A stretch of DNA of 64,000 nucleotides from Caecibacteroides pullorum (GCF_019239235.1 NZ_JAAZTS010000006.1:87311-151310), one strand, 5' to 3'; counted from the first letter of the stretch, positions 54,374 through 63,172 are shown. The notes: a model not told the origin generated them from the sequence alone. Program-made: numbers and translations.

Positions 54374-55876
54374 ATGAAAACAAAAAAGAGATTGAATCAA
54401 AACCTGATCGGATTGGGCGGATTGTTGACTGTGCCTATTCTGTCTTTCGGCCAGATCTCTGTTCCCCAGCGGCCCAATATTGTTATTATCGTAGCTGATG
54501 ATCTTGGTTATGGCGATTTGAGTTGCTATGGTTCTACTGCTTTGCAGACACCAGGCATGGACCGTTTGGCTTTAGAAGGCTTACGTTTCACACAAGGACA
54601 TTGTACGGCAGCCACATCTACACCAAGTCGCTATTCCCTGTTGACTGGCATGTATCCTTGGAGTAATCCAGATGCAAAGATTTTACCGGGTAATGCGGCA
54701 TTGATTATCGGTACGGACCAGCTGACTCTTCCTAAAGTAATGAAACGAGCTGGTTATGTTACTGGTACCGTTGGTAAGTGGCACTTGGGCTTGGGAGATA
54801 GCCAAGTGGATTGGAATGACAGAATTTATCCGGGTGCTGGTGAAGTAGGGTATGACTATTCCTTTATTCAGGCGGCCACAAATGACCGTGTTCCTTGTAT
54901 TTTCATAGAGAATGGTATGGGCGTCGGTCTTGAGAAGGATGACCCTATTTATGTGAGCTATCGGAAGAATTTTGAGGGTGAACCTACGGGTAAGGATAAT
55001 CCGGAGTTGCTCCGTATGCATCCTAGTGTGGGGCATGCGGGTTCCATTGTGAACGGAGTACCTCGTATCGGTTTCCAGACGGGAGGTCGTAAGGCTCAGT
55101 GGAGGGATGAAGAAATGGCAGAATTGTTTCTTGGAAAGGCGAAGGATTTCATACGTGCCAATAAGAACCAGCCTTTTTTCCTTTATTATGGTCTTCACCA
55201 GCCCCATGTTCCTCGTGTTCCTAATGAACGTTTTGTTGGCAAATCTGGCATGGGGCCTCGTGGGGATGTTATTTTGGAGGCAGACTGGTGTGTGTCCGAA
55301 TTCCTAAAAGAAATGGATCGTTTGGGGCTTACGGAAAATACGTTGGTGATTCTGACTAGTGATAACGGTCCTGTACTGGATGACGGATATAAAGATGATG
55401 CCGAAGAGCGGGTAGGCAATCATAAACCTGCAGGTCCCTACCGTGGATGGAAGACTACAATGTACGAGGGTGGTACGTGTGTACCTTTCCTGCTCCGTTG
55501 GCCTTCTGTGGTGAAGCCAGGCGTATCGGATGCTTTGGTCTGTCAGATGGATCTGTTGGCTTCGCTTTCAGCTTTGGTGGGTGAGTCTTATTCGGAAAGG
55601 ACGGATAGCCAAAACACACTTCCAGCTTTTCTCGGTTTCAGTGGAAAAGGGCGTGAGGAACTGGTGATTGAAGGAATGTTCAACTATGCCTTTCGTCAGA
55701 ACGACTGGACACTGATTCCTCCCTACGGTCCAAATCGCGTGTATGAGCTCTATAATGTGAAGGACGATCCGGGGCAGACCAATAATGTGGCTGATAAATA
55801 TCCAGTACAGCTACGTAAGATGATGAGGCGTTTTGAACACCTGAAAAGGACTATCGGAAAAATTACTGATTTCTGA
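54374..55876 (+). CDS. S1-family sulfatase H (serine type)
   Basis: 500 residues from the ATG at 54374, which gives a normal signal peptide (to SFGQ, about 27); an in-frame ATG at 54347 adds nine residues. VADDLGYGD (40-48), formylglycine site S-T-P-S-R at 82-86, GKWHLGLG near 134, TSDNGPVLDDGY near 338. Third member of the A/B/H paralogue group, with the shared AATNDRVPCIFIEN block. Last gene of PUL2, followed by a bidirectional terminator. Confidence 0.92.
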   Translation: MKTKKRLNQNLIGLGGLLTVPILSFGQISVPQRPNIVIIVADDLGYGDLSCYGSTALQTPGMDRLALEGLRFTQGHCTAATSTPSRYSLLTGMYPWSNPDAKILPGNAALIIGTDQLTLPKVMKRAGYVTGTVGKWHLGLGDSQVDWNDRIYPGAGEVGYDYSFIQAATNDRVPCIFIENGMGVGLEKDDPIYVSYRKNFEGEPTGKDNPELLRMHPSVGHAGSIVNGVPRIGFQTGGRKAQWRDEEMAELFLGKAKDFIRANKNQPFFLYYGLHQPHVPRVPNERFVGKSGMGPRGDVILEADWCVSEFLKEMDRLGLTENTLVILTSDNGPVLDDGYKDDAEERVGNHKPAGPYRGWKTTMYEGGTCVPFLLRWPSVVKPGVSDALVCQMDLLASLSALVGESYSERTDSQNTLPAFLGFSGKGREELVIEGMFNYAFRQNDWTLIPPYGPNRVYELYNVKDDPGQTNNVADKYPVQLRKMMRRFEHLKRTIGKITDF

Positions 55877-56042
55877 TATTTTGAAGTTGTGACACAATTC
55901 GATAAACCTTCAATTAAATCTCTCCTGTTTAGACTTACCCTCAGATGTTTTCAGGATAATCTGATGTCAAGAAAAGGATTTCTTTATGAATGATGAACTT
56001 GGTTGATGTCGGTATGGATGGGTAACAAATGGGATAAAAATC

Positions 56043-56081
56043 AGAGCGGGGAAACCTCTTCCGAAGTTTCCCCGCTCTTTT
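56043..56081. terminator. Bidirectional terminator between PUL2 and rpsO
   Basis: 13-bp perfect stem AGAGCGGGGAAAC / GTTTCCCCGCTCT (56043-56055, 56066-56078) with a 10-nt loop. T4 follows on the plus strand and a T5 tract lies 2 nt beyond the stem on the minus strand, serving both convergent units. Confidence 0.9.
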
Positions 56082-56102
56082 AATCTTTTGCCGCAGGTAA
56101 GA

Positions 56103-56372
56103 TTACTTACGCAGGCCGAGTTCTTTAACCAAAGCACGGTAACGTTCGATGTCACGGGCCTTCAGGTAGTCGAGCAACGCACGGCGTTTGCCTACCAACA
56201 TGGTCAAAGCTCTTTCAGTACTATAATCCTTTCTGTTGAGCTTCATGTGCTCAGTCAGACGAGCAATACGGTAGGAAAACAATGCTACCTGAGACTCAAC
56301 CGATCCGGTATCAGTGTTAGACTTTCCGTACTTGCCGAAGATTTCTTGCTTTTTAGCAGCGTCTAAATACAT
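56103..56372 (-). CDS. rpsO: 30S ribosomal protein S15
   Basis: 89 residues, exactly the usual S15 length. S15 binds 16S rRNA early in 30S assembly. Visible are SNTDTGSVESQVALFSYRIARLTEHM (20-45) and the KDYSTERALTMLVGKRRALLDYL rRNA-binding segment (48-70). Single gene with its own promoter, divergent from typA. Confidence 0.97.
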   Translation of the reverse strand: MYLDAAKKQEIFGKYGKSNTDTGSVESQVALFSYRIARLTEHMKLNRKDYSTERALTMLVGKRRALLDYLKARDIERYRALVKELGLRK

Positions 56373-56415
56373 AATGTTTTAATTAAAAGGTTGATAATAT
56401 TCTCTTTCGAGGCTG

Positions 56416-56446
56416 CAAAGGTAGGCATTATCTTTGATATGGCAAT
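56416..56446 (-). promoter_or_regulatory. Promoter of rpsO
   Basis: Minus strand: ATTG (56446-56443), 19-nt spacer, TACCTTTG (56423-56416). The -7 box is exact and the -33 box has one mismatch. Confidence 0.65.
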
Positions 56447-56497
56447 GAGTTTCAGTATTTTTTTCTTCTGGATACCACATATATAGGGCAAAAGTTG

Positions 56498-56505
56498 TAA
56501 CTTTG
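56498..56505 (+). promoter_or_regulatory. -7 box of typA
   Basis: TAACTTTG, an exact TAnnTTTG, 25 bp before the typA start. No convincing TTTG at the normal spacing. Confidence 0.5.
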
Positions 56506-56530
56506 CAGACCAGAAAATAATAGGTATTAT

Positions 56531-58333
56531 ATGCAGAACATTAGAAACATTGCCATCATCGCCCACGTGGACCATGGCAAGACGACGCTTGTAGACAAGA
56601 TGCTTCTGGCCGGAAACCTCTTCCGCAGTAACCAGAGCACGGGTGAATTAATGCTGGATAACAATGACCTGGAACGCGAACGAGGGATAACGATCCTGTC
56701 GAAGAACGTTTCCATCAACTATAAAGGAACCAAAATCAACATTATTGATACTCCGGGGCACAGCGACTTCGGCGGCGAGGTAGAACGTGTGCTCAATATG
56801 GCCGATGGCTGCATCCTGCTGGTCGACGCTTTCGAAGGACCGATGCCGCAGACGCGCTTCGTGCTCCAGAAGGCGCTTCAGATTGGCCTGAAGCCTATCG
56901 TGGTGGTGAACAAGGTGGACAAGCCCAACTGTCGCCCCGAGGAAGTGTACGAAATGGTGTTCGACCTGATGTTCAGCCTCAATGCCACAGAAGAACAGCT
57001 GGATTTCCCTGTCATCTACGGTTCGGCCAAGAACAACTGGATGAGTACCGACTGGCAGAAGCCGACAGACAACATCACGCCGCTTCTGGACTGCATTCTG
57101 GAGAATATTCCTGCTCCCCAGCAGCTGGAAGGTACGCCGCAGATGCTGGTGACGTCGCTGGACTATTCTTCCTATACCGGCCGTATCGCCGTGGGCCGCG
57201 TGCACCGCGGTACGCTGCGCGAGGGCATGAACGTGTCTCTGGCCAAACGCGACGGCAGCATCATCAAGACTAAAATCAAGGAACTGCATACATTCGAGGG
57301 CATGGGCCGCGTGAAGGTGGCCGAAGTGTCTTCGGGCGACATCTGTGCGCTGGTGGGTATCGAGGGATTTGAAATCGGCGACACCATCTGCGACTTCGAG
57401 AACCCCGAACCGCTGCCGCCTATCGCTATCGACGAGCCGACGATGAGCATGCTCTTCACCATCAACGATTCTCCGTTCTTCGGCAAGGAGGGCAAGTTTG
57501 TAACGTCGCGCCACATCCACGACCGTCTGATGAAGGAGCTGGACAAGAACCTGGCCCTGCGCGTGAAGAAGAGCGAGGAAGACGGCAAATGGATTGTTTC
57601 GGGCCGTGGCGTGCTCCATCTCTCCGTATTGATCGAGACCATGCGTCGCGAGGGTTACGAGCTTCAGGTGGGTCAGCCGCAGGTTATCTTCAAGGAAATA
57701 GACGGCGTGAAGTGCGAGCCTATCGAGGAATTGACGGTGAACGTGCCCGAGGAATATGCCAGCAAGATTATTGATATGGTGACGCGTCGCAAGGGCGAAA
57801 TGGTGAAGATGGAAGCGGCAGGCGGCGACCGTGTGAACCTGGAGTTCGACATGCCGTCGCGCGGTATCATCGGTCTGCGTACCAACGTGCTGACAGCCAG
57901 TGCGGGCGAGGCCATCATGGCACATCGCTTCAAGGAATACCAGCCCTATAAGGGCGAGATTGAACGTCGCACCAACGGCTCCATGATTGCCATGGAGAGC
58001 GGTACGGCCTTTGCCTATGCCATCGACAAGCTGCAGGATCGCGGCAAGTTCTTCATCTTCCCGCAGGAAGAGGTCTATGCCGGACAGGTAGTGGGCGAGC
58101 ACTCGCACGATAACGACCTGGTGGTGAACGTTACGAAGTCGAAGAAGCTGACCAACATGCGTGCCAGCGGTTCGGACGAGAAGGCGCGCCTCATTCCGCC
58201 CGTACAGTTCTCGCTGGAGGAAGCATTGGAATACATTAAGGAAGACGAATATGTAGAGGTAACGCCCAAGTCCATGCGTATGCGAAAGGTCATCTTGGAC
58301 GAACTCGAGCGCAAGCGTGCCAACAGAGGCTGA
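56531..58333 (+). CDS. typA: Translational GTPase TypA/BipA
   Basis: 600 residues. Ribosome-associated GTPase needed for ribosome assembly and stress adaptation. G-domain motifs: AHVDHGKT (11-18), ERERGITI with the switch region, [10 protein letters not shown] (about 73-82) and NKVDKP near 128. Translation-factor beta barrel (about 200-300), EF-G-like domains with [18 protein letters not shown] (about 358-375), and the BipA-specific C-terminal domain to residue 600. GC-rich codon use as in other highly expressed genes. Terminator directly downstream. Confidence 0.97.
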   Translation: MQNIRNIAIIAHVDHGKTTLVDKMLLAGNLFRSNQSTGELMLDNNDLERERGITILSKNVSINYKGTKINIIDTPGHSDFGGEVERVLNMADGCILLVDAFEGPMPQTRFVLQKALQIGLKPIVVVNKVDKPNCRPEEVYEMVFDLMFSLNATEEQLDFPVIYGSAKNNWMSTDWQKPTDNITPLLDCILENIPAPQQLEGTPQMLVTSLDYSSYTGRIAVGRVHRGTLREGMNVSLAKRDGSIIKTKIKELHTFEGMGRVKVAEVSSGDICALVGIEGFEIGDTICDFENPEPLPPIAIDEPTMSMLFTINDSPFFGKEGKFVTSRHIHDRLMKELDKNLALRVKKSEEDGKWIVSGRGVLHLSVLIETMRREGYELQVGQPQVIFKEIDGVKCEPIEELTVNVPEEYASKIIDMVTRRKGEMVKMEAAGGDRVNLEFDMPSRGIIGLRTNVLTASAGEAIMAHRFKEYQPYKGEIERRTNGSMIAMESGTAFAYAIDKLQDRGKFFIFPQEEVYAGQVVGEHSHDNDLVVNVTKSKKLTNMRASGSDEKARLIPPVQFSLEEALEYIKEDEYVEVTPKSMRMRKVILDELERKRANRG

Positions 58334-58361
58334 TAGTATAATTTCACATTACCTTGTACAG

Positions 58362-58406
58362 AAGAGGGTACTGGATTGGGATCAATCCGGCATCCTCTTT
58401 CTTTTT
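58362..58406 (+). terminator. Terminator of typA
   Basis: 17-bp imperfect stem: AAGAGG at the base pairs with CCTCTT, GGATTG at the top pairs with CAATCC, with two G-U pairs and one mismatch between. It ends in TTTCTTTTT. Confidence 0.8.
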
Positions 58407-58522
58407 CACAAAAAGTGACCAAAAGAATACTTTTAAGTACTAAAAGGTAACCACTTTTTGCAGGGAAATGCGTTACTTTGTCTCAGCCGATGAGGCAGTC
58501 TTTAAAAAGAAAGGAGAAACTT

Positions 58523-58732
58523 ATGAACCTGAACCTGCAATTTGTGAAAAGAAACAGTCAGAAGGTATACGATGTTCTGGCATATTATACGCGTTGCACC
58601 TTTGACCAGTTGGAAAAGCTTTGTAATCTGACCAGTACAGAACTCTGTCTGGCGTTGGCACAGTTGATACGTGAACATAAAATCGAGCAGTATAGCGAAA
58701 GGCGTGCCGTCTATTACCGTCTGCCAGCCTGA
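58523..58732 (+). CDS. Small winged-helix-like protein
   Basis: 69 residues from the ATG at 58523, preceded by AAGGAG (58511-58516), a rare clear Shine-Dalgarno in this window and the reason for this start. The sequence is one winged helix-turn-helix: helix 1 (QKVYDVLAYYT), helix 2 (TFDQLEKLCN), recognition helix (TSTELCLALAQLIREHKI) and a wing (EQYSERRAVYYRL). DNA binding is likely but its targets are unknown; similar single-domain proteins are widespread and uncharacterised in Bacteroidales. An inverted repeat CAAAAAGTG / CACTTTTTG (58409-58417, 58452-58460) upstream could be an operator. Confidence 0.8.
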   Translation: MNLNLQFVKRNSQKVYDVLAYYTRCTFDQLEKLCNLTSTELCLALAQLIREHKIEQYSERRAVYYRLPA

Positions 58733-58750
58733 GAAGCTTGACAAAACAAT

Positions 58751-58875
58751 GAAGCACTTCCTGAGGGGCTGACGAAGCACTTCGTCGCCTGTTCAGGAAG
58801 TGCTTTGTTATATTCTCATACAGCACTTCGTTGCACCCTCAGGAAGCACTTCGTCGGAGCGTCATGCAGTGCTTC
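58751..58875. repeat. Cluster of GAAGCACTTC palindromes
   Basis: Six copies of one short motif in either direction. GAAGCACTTC is at 58751, 58774 and 58843; GAAGTGCTTT at 58797; GCACTTC at 58823; GTGCTTC at 58869. Several carry a following GTCG or GTTG and a CCTGAGGG/CCCTCAGG partner, so alternative long hairpins can form across the block. It fills the gap between two convergent genes and no open frame fits. Confidence 0.8.
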
Positions 58876-58907
58876 GTCTCTGGCTTCCGAAGGTAGGAAA
58901 TGTCCCT

Positions 58908-59555
58908 TTAGTCTATAAACTGTACTTTCTCTGCGTTGCGTGGTTTGGCTGCGGGTGTTTCGTCGGGATAGCCGAAGGCTATGCAGTAGAGCAGCTCATA
59001 GCCCTCGCTGAAGTTCAGCTTCTTCAAGTATTCGGCTGCTTCGGGCGACTTCATGAAGCGGGCAGGACCGCCAAGGCAGCACGAACCGATACCCATGGAT
59101 TGAGCTGTGAGTATCATGTTGCCTCCCAGCAGACCACAGTCTATCTGTGAGCAGTCGTATGACGGGTCGTTGGCGATGAATACCACCGTCGGGGCGTTAC
59201 GGAACATGTTCTTGAACGACGGGTCTTCGGTCGCTTTCGGATTGGCTTTCTTGTAAAGCTCCGTCACACCGTTGATGAAGTCGGGGTTGTCTACCACGCG
59301 TACTTCCCACGACTGCTTGTTCATGCCGTTGGGAGCGTTGATGCCACACTTCAGGATGGTCTGCATCGTGTCGCGGTTTACGGCCTGCGGTTTGTACTGG
59401 CGGATGCTGCGGCGTTCCATGATGGTTTTGATGACGGCTTCCGACTGGCTGAGGCCTTCGGCGGCCACAACGTTCTCCTTTTGTGAGGCGGGAGCCGTAC
59501 AGCCGATGGCTGTGCACAGGCAAAGCCCGCCCAGGAATCCTTTCAATAGTTTCAT
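58908..59555 (-). CDS. Nitroreductase-family lipoprotein
   Basis: 215 residues. The N-terminus MKLLKGFLGGLCLCTAIGC has a lipobox (Cys-19). It is followed by a nitroreductase domain (about 40-205): MERRSIRQYKPQAV at the FMN site, INAPNGMNKQSWEV (93-106), and GSCCLGGPARFM with a C-terminal IAFGYPDETPA. Members use FMN and NAD(P)H to reduce nitro- or quinone-type compounds, normally in the cytoplasm, so export as a lipoprotein is odd. The cysteine pairs (CSQIDC, GSCCLG) are also notable. The next minus-strand gene upstream is 24 bp away, suggesting co-transcription. Confidence 0.88.
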   Translation of the reverse strand: MKLLKGFLGGLCLCTAIGCTAPASQKENVVAAEGLSQSEAVIKTIMERRSIRQYKPQAVNRDTMQTILKCGINAPNGMNKQSWEVRVVDNPDFINGVTELYKKANPKATEDPSFKNMFRNAPTVVFIANDPSYDCSQIDCGLLGGNMILTAQSMGIGSCCLGGPARFMKSPEAAEYLKKLNFSEGYELLYCIAFGYPDETPAAKPRNAEKVQFID

Positions 59556-59579
59556 AATCGTTTATTTTGTAGGTTGGTT

Positions 59580-59963
59580 TTATTCGTTCTCTTCTTCCTG
59601 ATTGTTGTCCAATCCCTGGTCTACGCCTTCCAGAAAACCGTCGAGCGCGGCACCTGCCTTTTCCATCTGTTCCATGATGGCTTTCCCGCTGTTCTTGAAG
59701 ACGGTGGCGGCATACTGGCCTTGCAACTTGGCTACTTCCTTCAGTTCGTCCTCGCTGAGGTCTTCGTAGGAATTGATTTTGTCGAGCAGCTGACTGAACT
59801 TTTCGTTAGCCTTTTCCCATTGTTCCTGGCTGTAGTCTTTACCGTCTTTCTGAATTTCCTCTACGAAGTCTTTCAGGTCGTCGATACGGCTGCTTTTCGA
59901 CTGGCAGGCACCGATACTCAAGGTAGTAAGTGCCCAAAGGGCGATTACGATGTATTTCCTCAT
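59580..59963 (-). CDS. Small helical lipoprotein (DUF6565-like)
   Basis: 127 residues with lipobox IGAC (Cys-20), then a charged, entirely helical domain (SRIDDLKDFVEEIQKDGKDY, then EQWEKANEKFSQLLDKI) and an acidic tail ending NNQEEENE. It resembles DUF6565 lipoproteins of Bacteroidales, which have no known function. First gene of a probable two-gene unit with the nitroreductase-like lipoprotein. Confidence 0.75.
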   Translation of the reverse strand: MRKYIVIALWALTTLSIGACQSKSSRIDDLKDFVEEIQKDGKDYSQEQWEKANEKFSQLLDKINSYEDLSEDELKEVAKLQGQYAATVFKNSGKAIMEQMEKAGAALDGFLEGVDQGLDNNQEEENE

Positions 59964-60014
59964 AATAAATTGATATTAGGATATGTAAGTCTTTTCTTTT
60001 CTGTGTGTCCGTTG

Positions 60015-60022
60015 CAAATATA
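60015..60022 (-). promoter_or_regulatory. -7 box of the small lipoprotein gene
   Basis: Minus strand TATATTTG, an exact TAnnTTTG, about 52 bp before the start codon; no clear -33 box. Confidence 0.4.
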
Positions 60023-60041
60023 GCAGATTGGAAGAAGAAAT

Positions 60042-60076
60042 AAAAAAGGAGTCCCGAAAAATCGGAACCCCTTTTT
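60042..60076 (-). terminator. Terminator of pckA
   Basis: Minus-strand stem of about 10 bp (TCGGAACCCC with GGAGTCCCGA, two mismatches) followed by TTTTTT. Confidence 0.75.
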
Positions 60077-60104
60077 GAAATATTTAGGTTTATTGATCTC
60101 TTGA

Positions 60105-61712
60105 TTAGAGCTTCGGACCAGCAGCAACCAACTTCTTGCCTGCTTCGTTGCCAGTGAACTTCTCGAAGTTCTTGATGAAGCGGCCAGCCAGGTCTTTTGC
60201 CTTCTCTTCCCACTTGCAAGCGCAGTCGTAAGTGTCGCGAGGATCGAGGATCTTCGGATCTACGCCTGGCAGTTCGGTAGGAACTACGAAGTCGAAGAAC
60301 GGAATAACCTTTGTCGGAGCCTTGTCGATAGAACCGTCCAGGATAGCGTCGATGATACCACGAGTATCGCGAATAGAGATACGCTTGCCAGTACCGTTCC
60401 AACCAGTGTTAACCAAGTAAGCCTTAGCACCTACTTTTTCCATCTTCTTAACCAGCTCTTCTGCATACTTAGTCGGGTGCAGGCTCAGGAAGGCTGCGCC
60501 GAAGCAAGCAGAGAATGTCGGAGTCGGTTCAGTGATACCACGTTCTGTACCAGCCAACTTAGCGGTGAAACCAGACAGGAAGTAGTACTGAGCCTGCTCG
60601 GGGTTCAGGATAGATACCGGAGGCAATACACCGAAGGCATCAGCTGACAGGAAGATTACCTGATGAGCGTGAGGACCTTTAGATACCGGCTTAACGATGT
60701 TTTCGATGTGGTAGATAGGATAAGAAACACGAGTGTTCTCAGTTACGCTCTTATCAGCGAAGTCGATCTTACCGTTGGCGTCAACTGTTACGTTCTCCAA
60801 CAGAGCGTCGCGCTTGATGGCAGCGTAGATATCGGGTTCGCTTTCTTTGTCGAGGTTGATAACCTTAGCATAGCAACCACCTTCGTAGTTGAATACGCCT
60901 TCGTCGTCCCATCCGTGCTCGTCGTCACCGATCAGTTTACGTTTCGGGTCGGTAGACAGAGTAGTCTTACCAGTACCAGACAGACCGAAGAAGATAGCAG
61001 TGTCGGTGCCTTCCATGTTAGTGTTGGCAGAGCAGTGCATAGAAGCGATACCACGCAATGGGTTCAGGTAGTTCATGATAGAGAAGATACCCTTCTTCAT
61101 TTCACCACCGTACCAAGTGTTCAGGATAACCTGCTCGTTGGTCTTCAGGTTGAATACAGTAGCTGTTTCAGAGTTCAGACCCAGTTCCTTGTAGTTGTCA
61201 ACCTTAGCCTTAGCAGCGTTGAATGATACGAAGTCAGGTTCGCCGTAGTTAGCCAGTTCTTCTTCTGTCGGACGGATGAACATGTTCTTTACGAAGTGAG
61301 CCTGCCAAGCAACTTCCATGATGAAACGTACTTTCAGACGAGTTGCAGGGTTGGCACCGCAGAATGTATCCATAACGAACAGACGCTTGCCGCTCAGTTC
61401 TTTAACGGCTTTAGCCTTCAGGTCGGCCCATGCTTCTTCAGAGCAAGGCTTGTTGTCGTTCTTGTAAGCATCAGAAGTCCACCATACAGTGTTTTCGCTG
61501 GCTTCGTTCTTAACAAAGAATTTATCTTTAGGAGAACGTCCGGTATAGATACCAGTCATTACGTTCACAGCACCCAGTTCTGTTACCTGACCCTTCTCAT
61601 AGCCTTCGAGGCTTGATTTGGTTTCTTCTTCGAACAATACTTCATAAGACGGGTTGTGGAGAATCTCCTTTACGTCTTGAATACCGTACTTGCTTAAATC
61701 TAAATTTGCCAT
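60105..61712 (-). CDS. pckA: Phosphoenolpyruvate carboxykinase (ATP)
   Basis: 535 residues. Interconverts oxaloacetate and PEP with ATP/ADP. In Bacteroides it runs toward oxaloacetate, fixing CO2 on the route to succinate/propionate. Motifs: GRSPKDKF (58-65), [11 protein letters not shown] (198-208, catalytic lysine region), P-loop GLSGTGKTT (243-251), then [13 protein letters not shown] with metal-binding aspartates. Single gene with a long leader and a terminator; GC-rich codons indicate high expression. Confidence 0.97.
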   Translation of the reverse strand: MANLDLSKYGIQDVKEILHNPSYEVLFEEETKSSLEGYEKGQVTELGAVNVMTGIYTGRSPKDKFFVKNEASENTVWWTSDAYKNDNKPCSEEAWADLKAKAVKELSGKRLFVMDTFCGANPATRLKVRFIMEVAWQAHFVKNMFIRPTEEELANYGEPDFVSFNAAKAKVDNYKELGLNSETATVFNLKTNEQVILNTWYGGEMKKGIFSIMNYLNPLRGIASMHCSANTNMEGTDTAIFFGLSGTGKTTLSTDPKRKLIGDDEHGWDDEGVFNYEGGCYAKVINLDKESEPDIYAAIKRDALLENVTVDANGKIDFADKSVTENTRVSYPIYHIENIVKPVSKGPHAHQVIFLSADAFGVLPPVSILNPEQAQYYFLSGFTAKLAGTERGITEPTPTFSACFGAAFLSLHPTKYAEELVKKMEKVGAKAYLVNTGWNGTGKRISIRDTRGIIDAILDGSIDKAPTKVIPFFDFVVPTELPGVDPKILDPRDTYDCACKWEEKAKDLAGRFIKNFEKFTGNEAGKKLVAAGPKL

Positions 61713-61840
61713 TTCTTTTTAAGATTTTAAAAAATTGGTATTTTGGTTTATAATCTCTTTACCTTAATGTTGGAATAAGAAAGTGCCCGTATTTAGACCG
61801 CTTTACAGGTGTCGGGAGACACTCCCTTGTTTTCCGCGTA

Positions 61841-61848
61841 CAAAAGTA
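61841..61848 (-). promoter_or_regulatory. -7 box of pckA, giving a leader of about 120 nt
   Basis: Minus strand TACTTTTG, an exact TAnnTTTG, embedded in a small palindrome CGTAC-AAAA-GTACG. The leader between it and the start codon contains a GTGTC/GACAC hairpin near 61809-61822. Confidence 0.5.
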
Positions 61849-61976
61849 CGATTTTCTTCTGAAAGAAAATCTCAATTGGAGAAATTTTTCTTTAATTGCG
61901 CGTCTTTTATAAATCCATAACAATATCTGCTAACTGAATGTTGCAAAACTTGTCTTTTTTTTGAAACAGGGGAATT

Positions 61977-63086
61977 TTAAAATGAGTTGGGCTTCTTTTC
62001 CAATTCCTTGGCTACCCATCGTGTCCATTCGTCTACGTTGTCGGTCAAAGTTTCGGGAAGGGGCAACGGAATGCATACGTCGGGAGCAATCCCCGTCTGG
62101 TCGACACCGTTATCGGGCAGGCGGCAGGAACGTGTCATGGGAATATAGAGAGTAATGCCGGATTGGGGCAAATTAACCCCGCGACAGTTTGAATAATCAA
62201 GGCATCCTTTCGTATTGTCTTGTCCGTAGATGGTGGTACGTTGGCTGCATGACCGCAGATTCAGAACCATCTGTTCACCGGCACTGGCTACTTGGCCGTC
62301 TATAATCAGTGCAGCCTGGTGGGGAAGTGGGAAAATGGTGTCATAAACAAGTTCTACCTGTCTGGGCGTCATGGCTACAAACTCATCTTGCGATTTTTTC
62401 ATGGTTTCCACTACTTGCTGGAGCCAATCCAATTCAATCTCTGCCATCTCAGCGATGTGTGCGGGTGTGTTGCGTATTTCAACTCCGTCCACGTACCCCT
62501 TCCGGTCGTACAGCAGTTTCTCGTATGGATTGAATATATCATCGGTTCCTCCTCCGTTACCTCGGATGTCAATAATCAGATTTTCGCACCCCGAAGCCAG
62601 GTAGGCGTCAATGGATTGATGTACCCATTCCAATGTTGGGTCATCTCCCATGCAGGATGGGAAACGGATGAGGAAGGTATGGTCAGTCACTTTCCGGAAG
62701 GTTTTGCTGGGGTTATATTCTTTCATCTCTTCATACGTCGGTACTTTCCGCATGTATGGCTGTGAATAGATGCCTACTCGCAAGTGGAAATCGCCAAACC
62801 AGGCATAGAGTTCGCCTAAAGCTTCCCAAGGCTTTCGTTCCTGTTTGTCCACTTGCTGACGGCAACGGGCTTTTAGTGCTTCATATTGATTTCGGGTTTG
62901 CTCTGTCACCAAAGTGGGAAATCCTACATAATTGGTTTCTAACTCTTGAACACCAAAATCAAATTCCGTCAAATCGGCGTTTGAAGAAGTCTTTTCTTGA
63001 CCGGCTAATGAGGTATAGGCAAAGAAAAGTAAGGTGCAGAAGAACAGTAATTTGAAACTCTCGTTTCGTATGAATGTCTTTTTCAT
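61977..63086 (-). CDS. Secreted S41-family serine peptidase
   Basis: 369 residues with signal peptide (to TSLAGQ, about 30). A helical N-terminal region is followed by the S41/Tsp catalytic core: LIIDIRGNGGGTDDIFNPYEKLL (about 170-195) and VASAGEQMVL with the nucleophile Ser-268. The lysine of the Ser-Lys dyad is probably in the following DNTKG stretch. No PDZ domain is apparent, so it is a PDZ-less form. It degrades or processes periplasmic proteins or peptides; no specific substrate can be predicted. Divergent from upp. Confidence 0.88.
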   Translation of the reverse strand: MKKTFIRNESFKLLFFCTLLFFAYTSLAGQEKTSSNADLTEFDFGVQELETNYVGFPTLVTEQTRNQYEALKARCRQQVDKQERKPWEALGELYAWFGDFHLRVGIYSQPYMRKVPTYEEMKEYNPSKTFRKVTDHTFLIRFPSCMGDDPTLEWVHQSIDAYLASGCENLIIDIRGNGGGTDDIFNPYEKLLYDRKGYVDGVEIRNTPAHIAEMAEIELDWLQQVVETMKKSQDEFVAMTPRQVELVYDTIFPLPHQAALIIDGQVASAGEQMVLNLRSCSQRTTIYGQDNTKGCLDYSNCRGVNLPQSGITLYIPMTRSCRLPDNGVDQTGIAPDVCIPLPLPETLTDNVDEWTRWVAKELEKKPNSF

Positions 63087-63113
63087 ATTTCCTTATGTTT
63101 ATATGTTCTGTAG

Positions 63114-63121
63114 CAAAGATA
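63114..63121 (-). promoter_or_regulatory. -7 box of the S41 peptidase gene
   Basis: Minus strand TATCTTTG, exact TAnnTTTG, 28 bp before the start codon; -33 box not clear. Confidence 0.5.
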
Positions 63122-63164
63122 ACGTTTTCCGTCGAGCAAGTGGTTTTATGTGGTGGGAAAATCG

Positions 63165-63172
63165 TATTTTTG
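63165..63172 (+). promoter_or_regulatory. -7 box of upp
   Basis: TATTTTTG, exact TAnnTTTG, 27 bp before the upp start. Only a weak T-rich -33 region. Confidence 0.55.

Noticed and set aside
56648..58108. 486-residue minus-strand frame inside typA
   Set aside because: Same codon-bias artefact; typA is unambiguous on the other strand.
60663..61226. 187-residue plus-strand frame inside pckA
   Set aside because: Antisense shadow of pckA without motifs or a promoter of its own.
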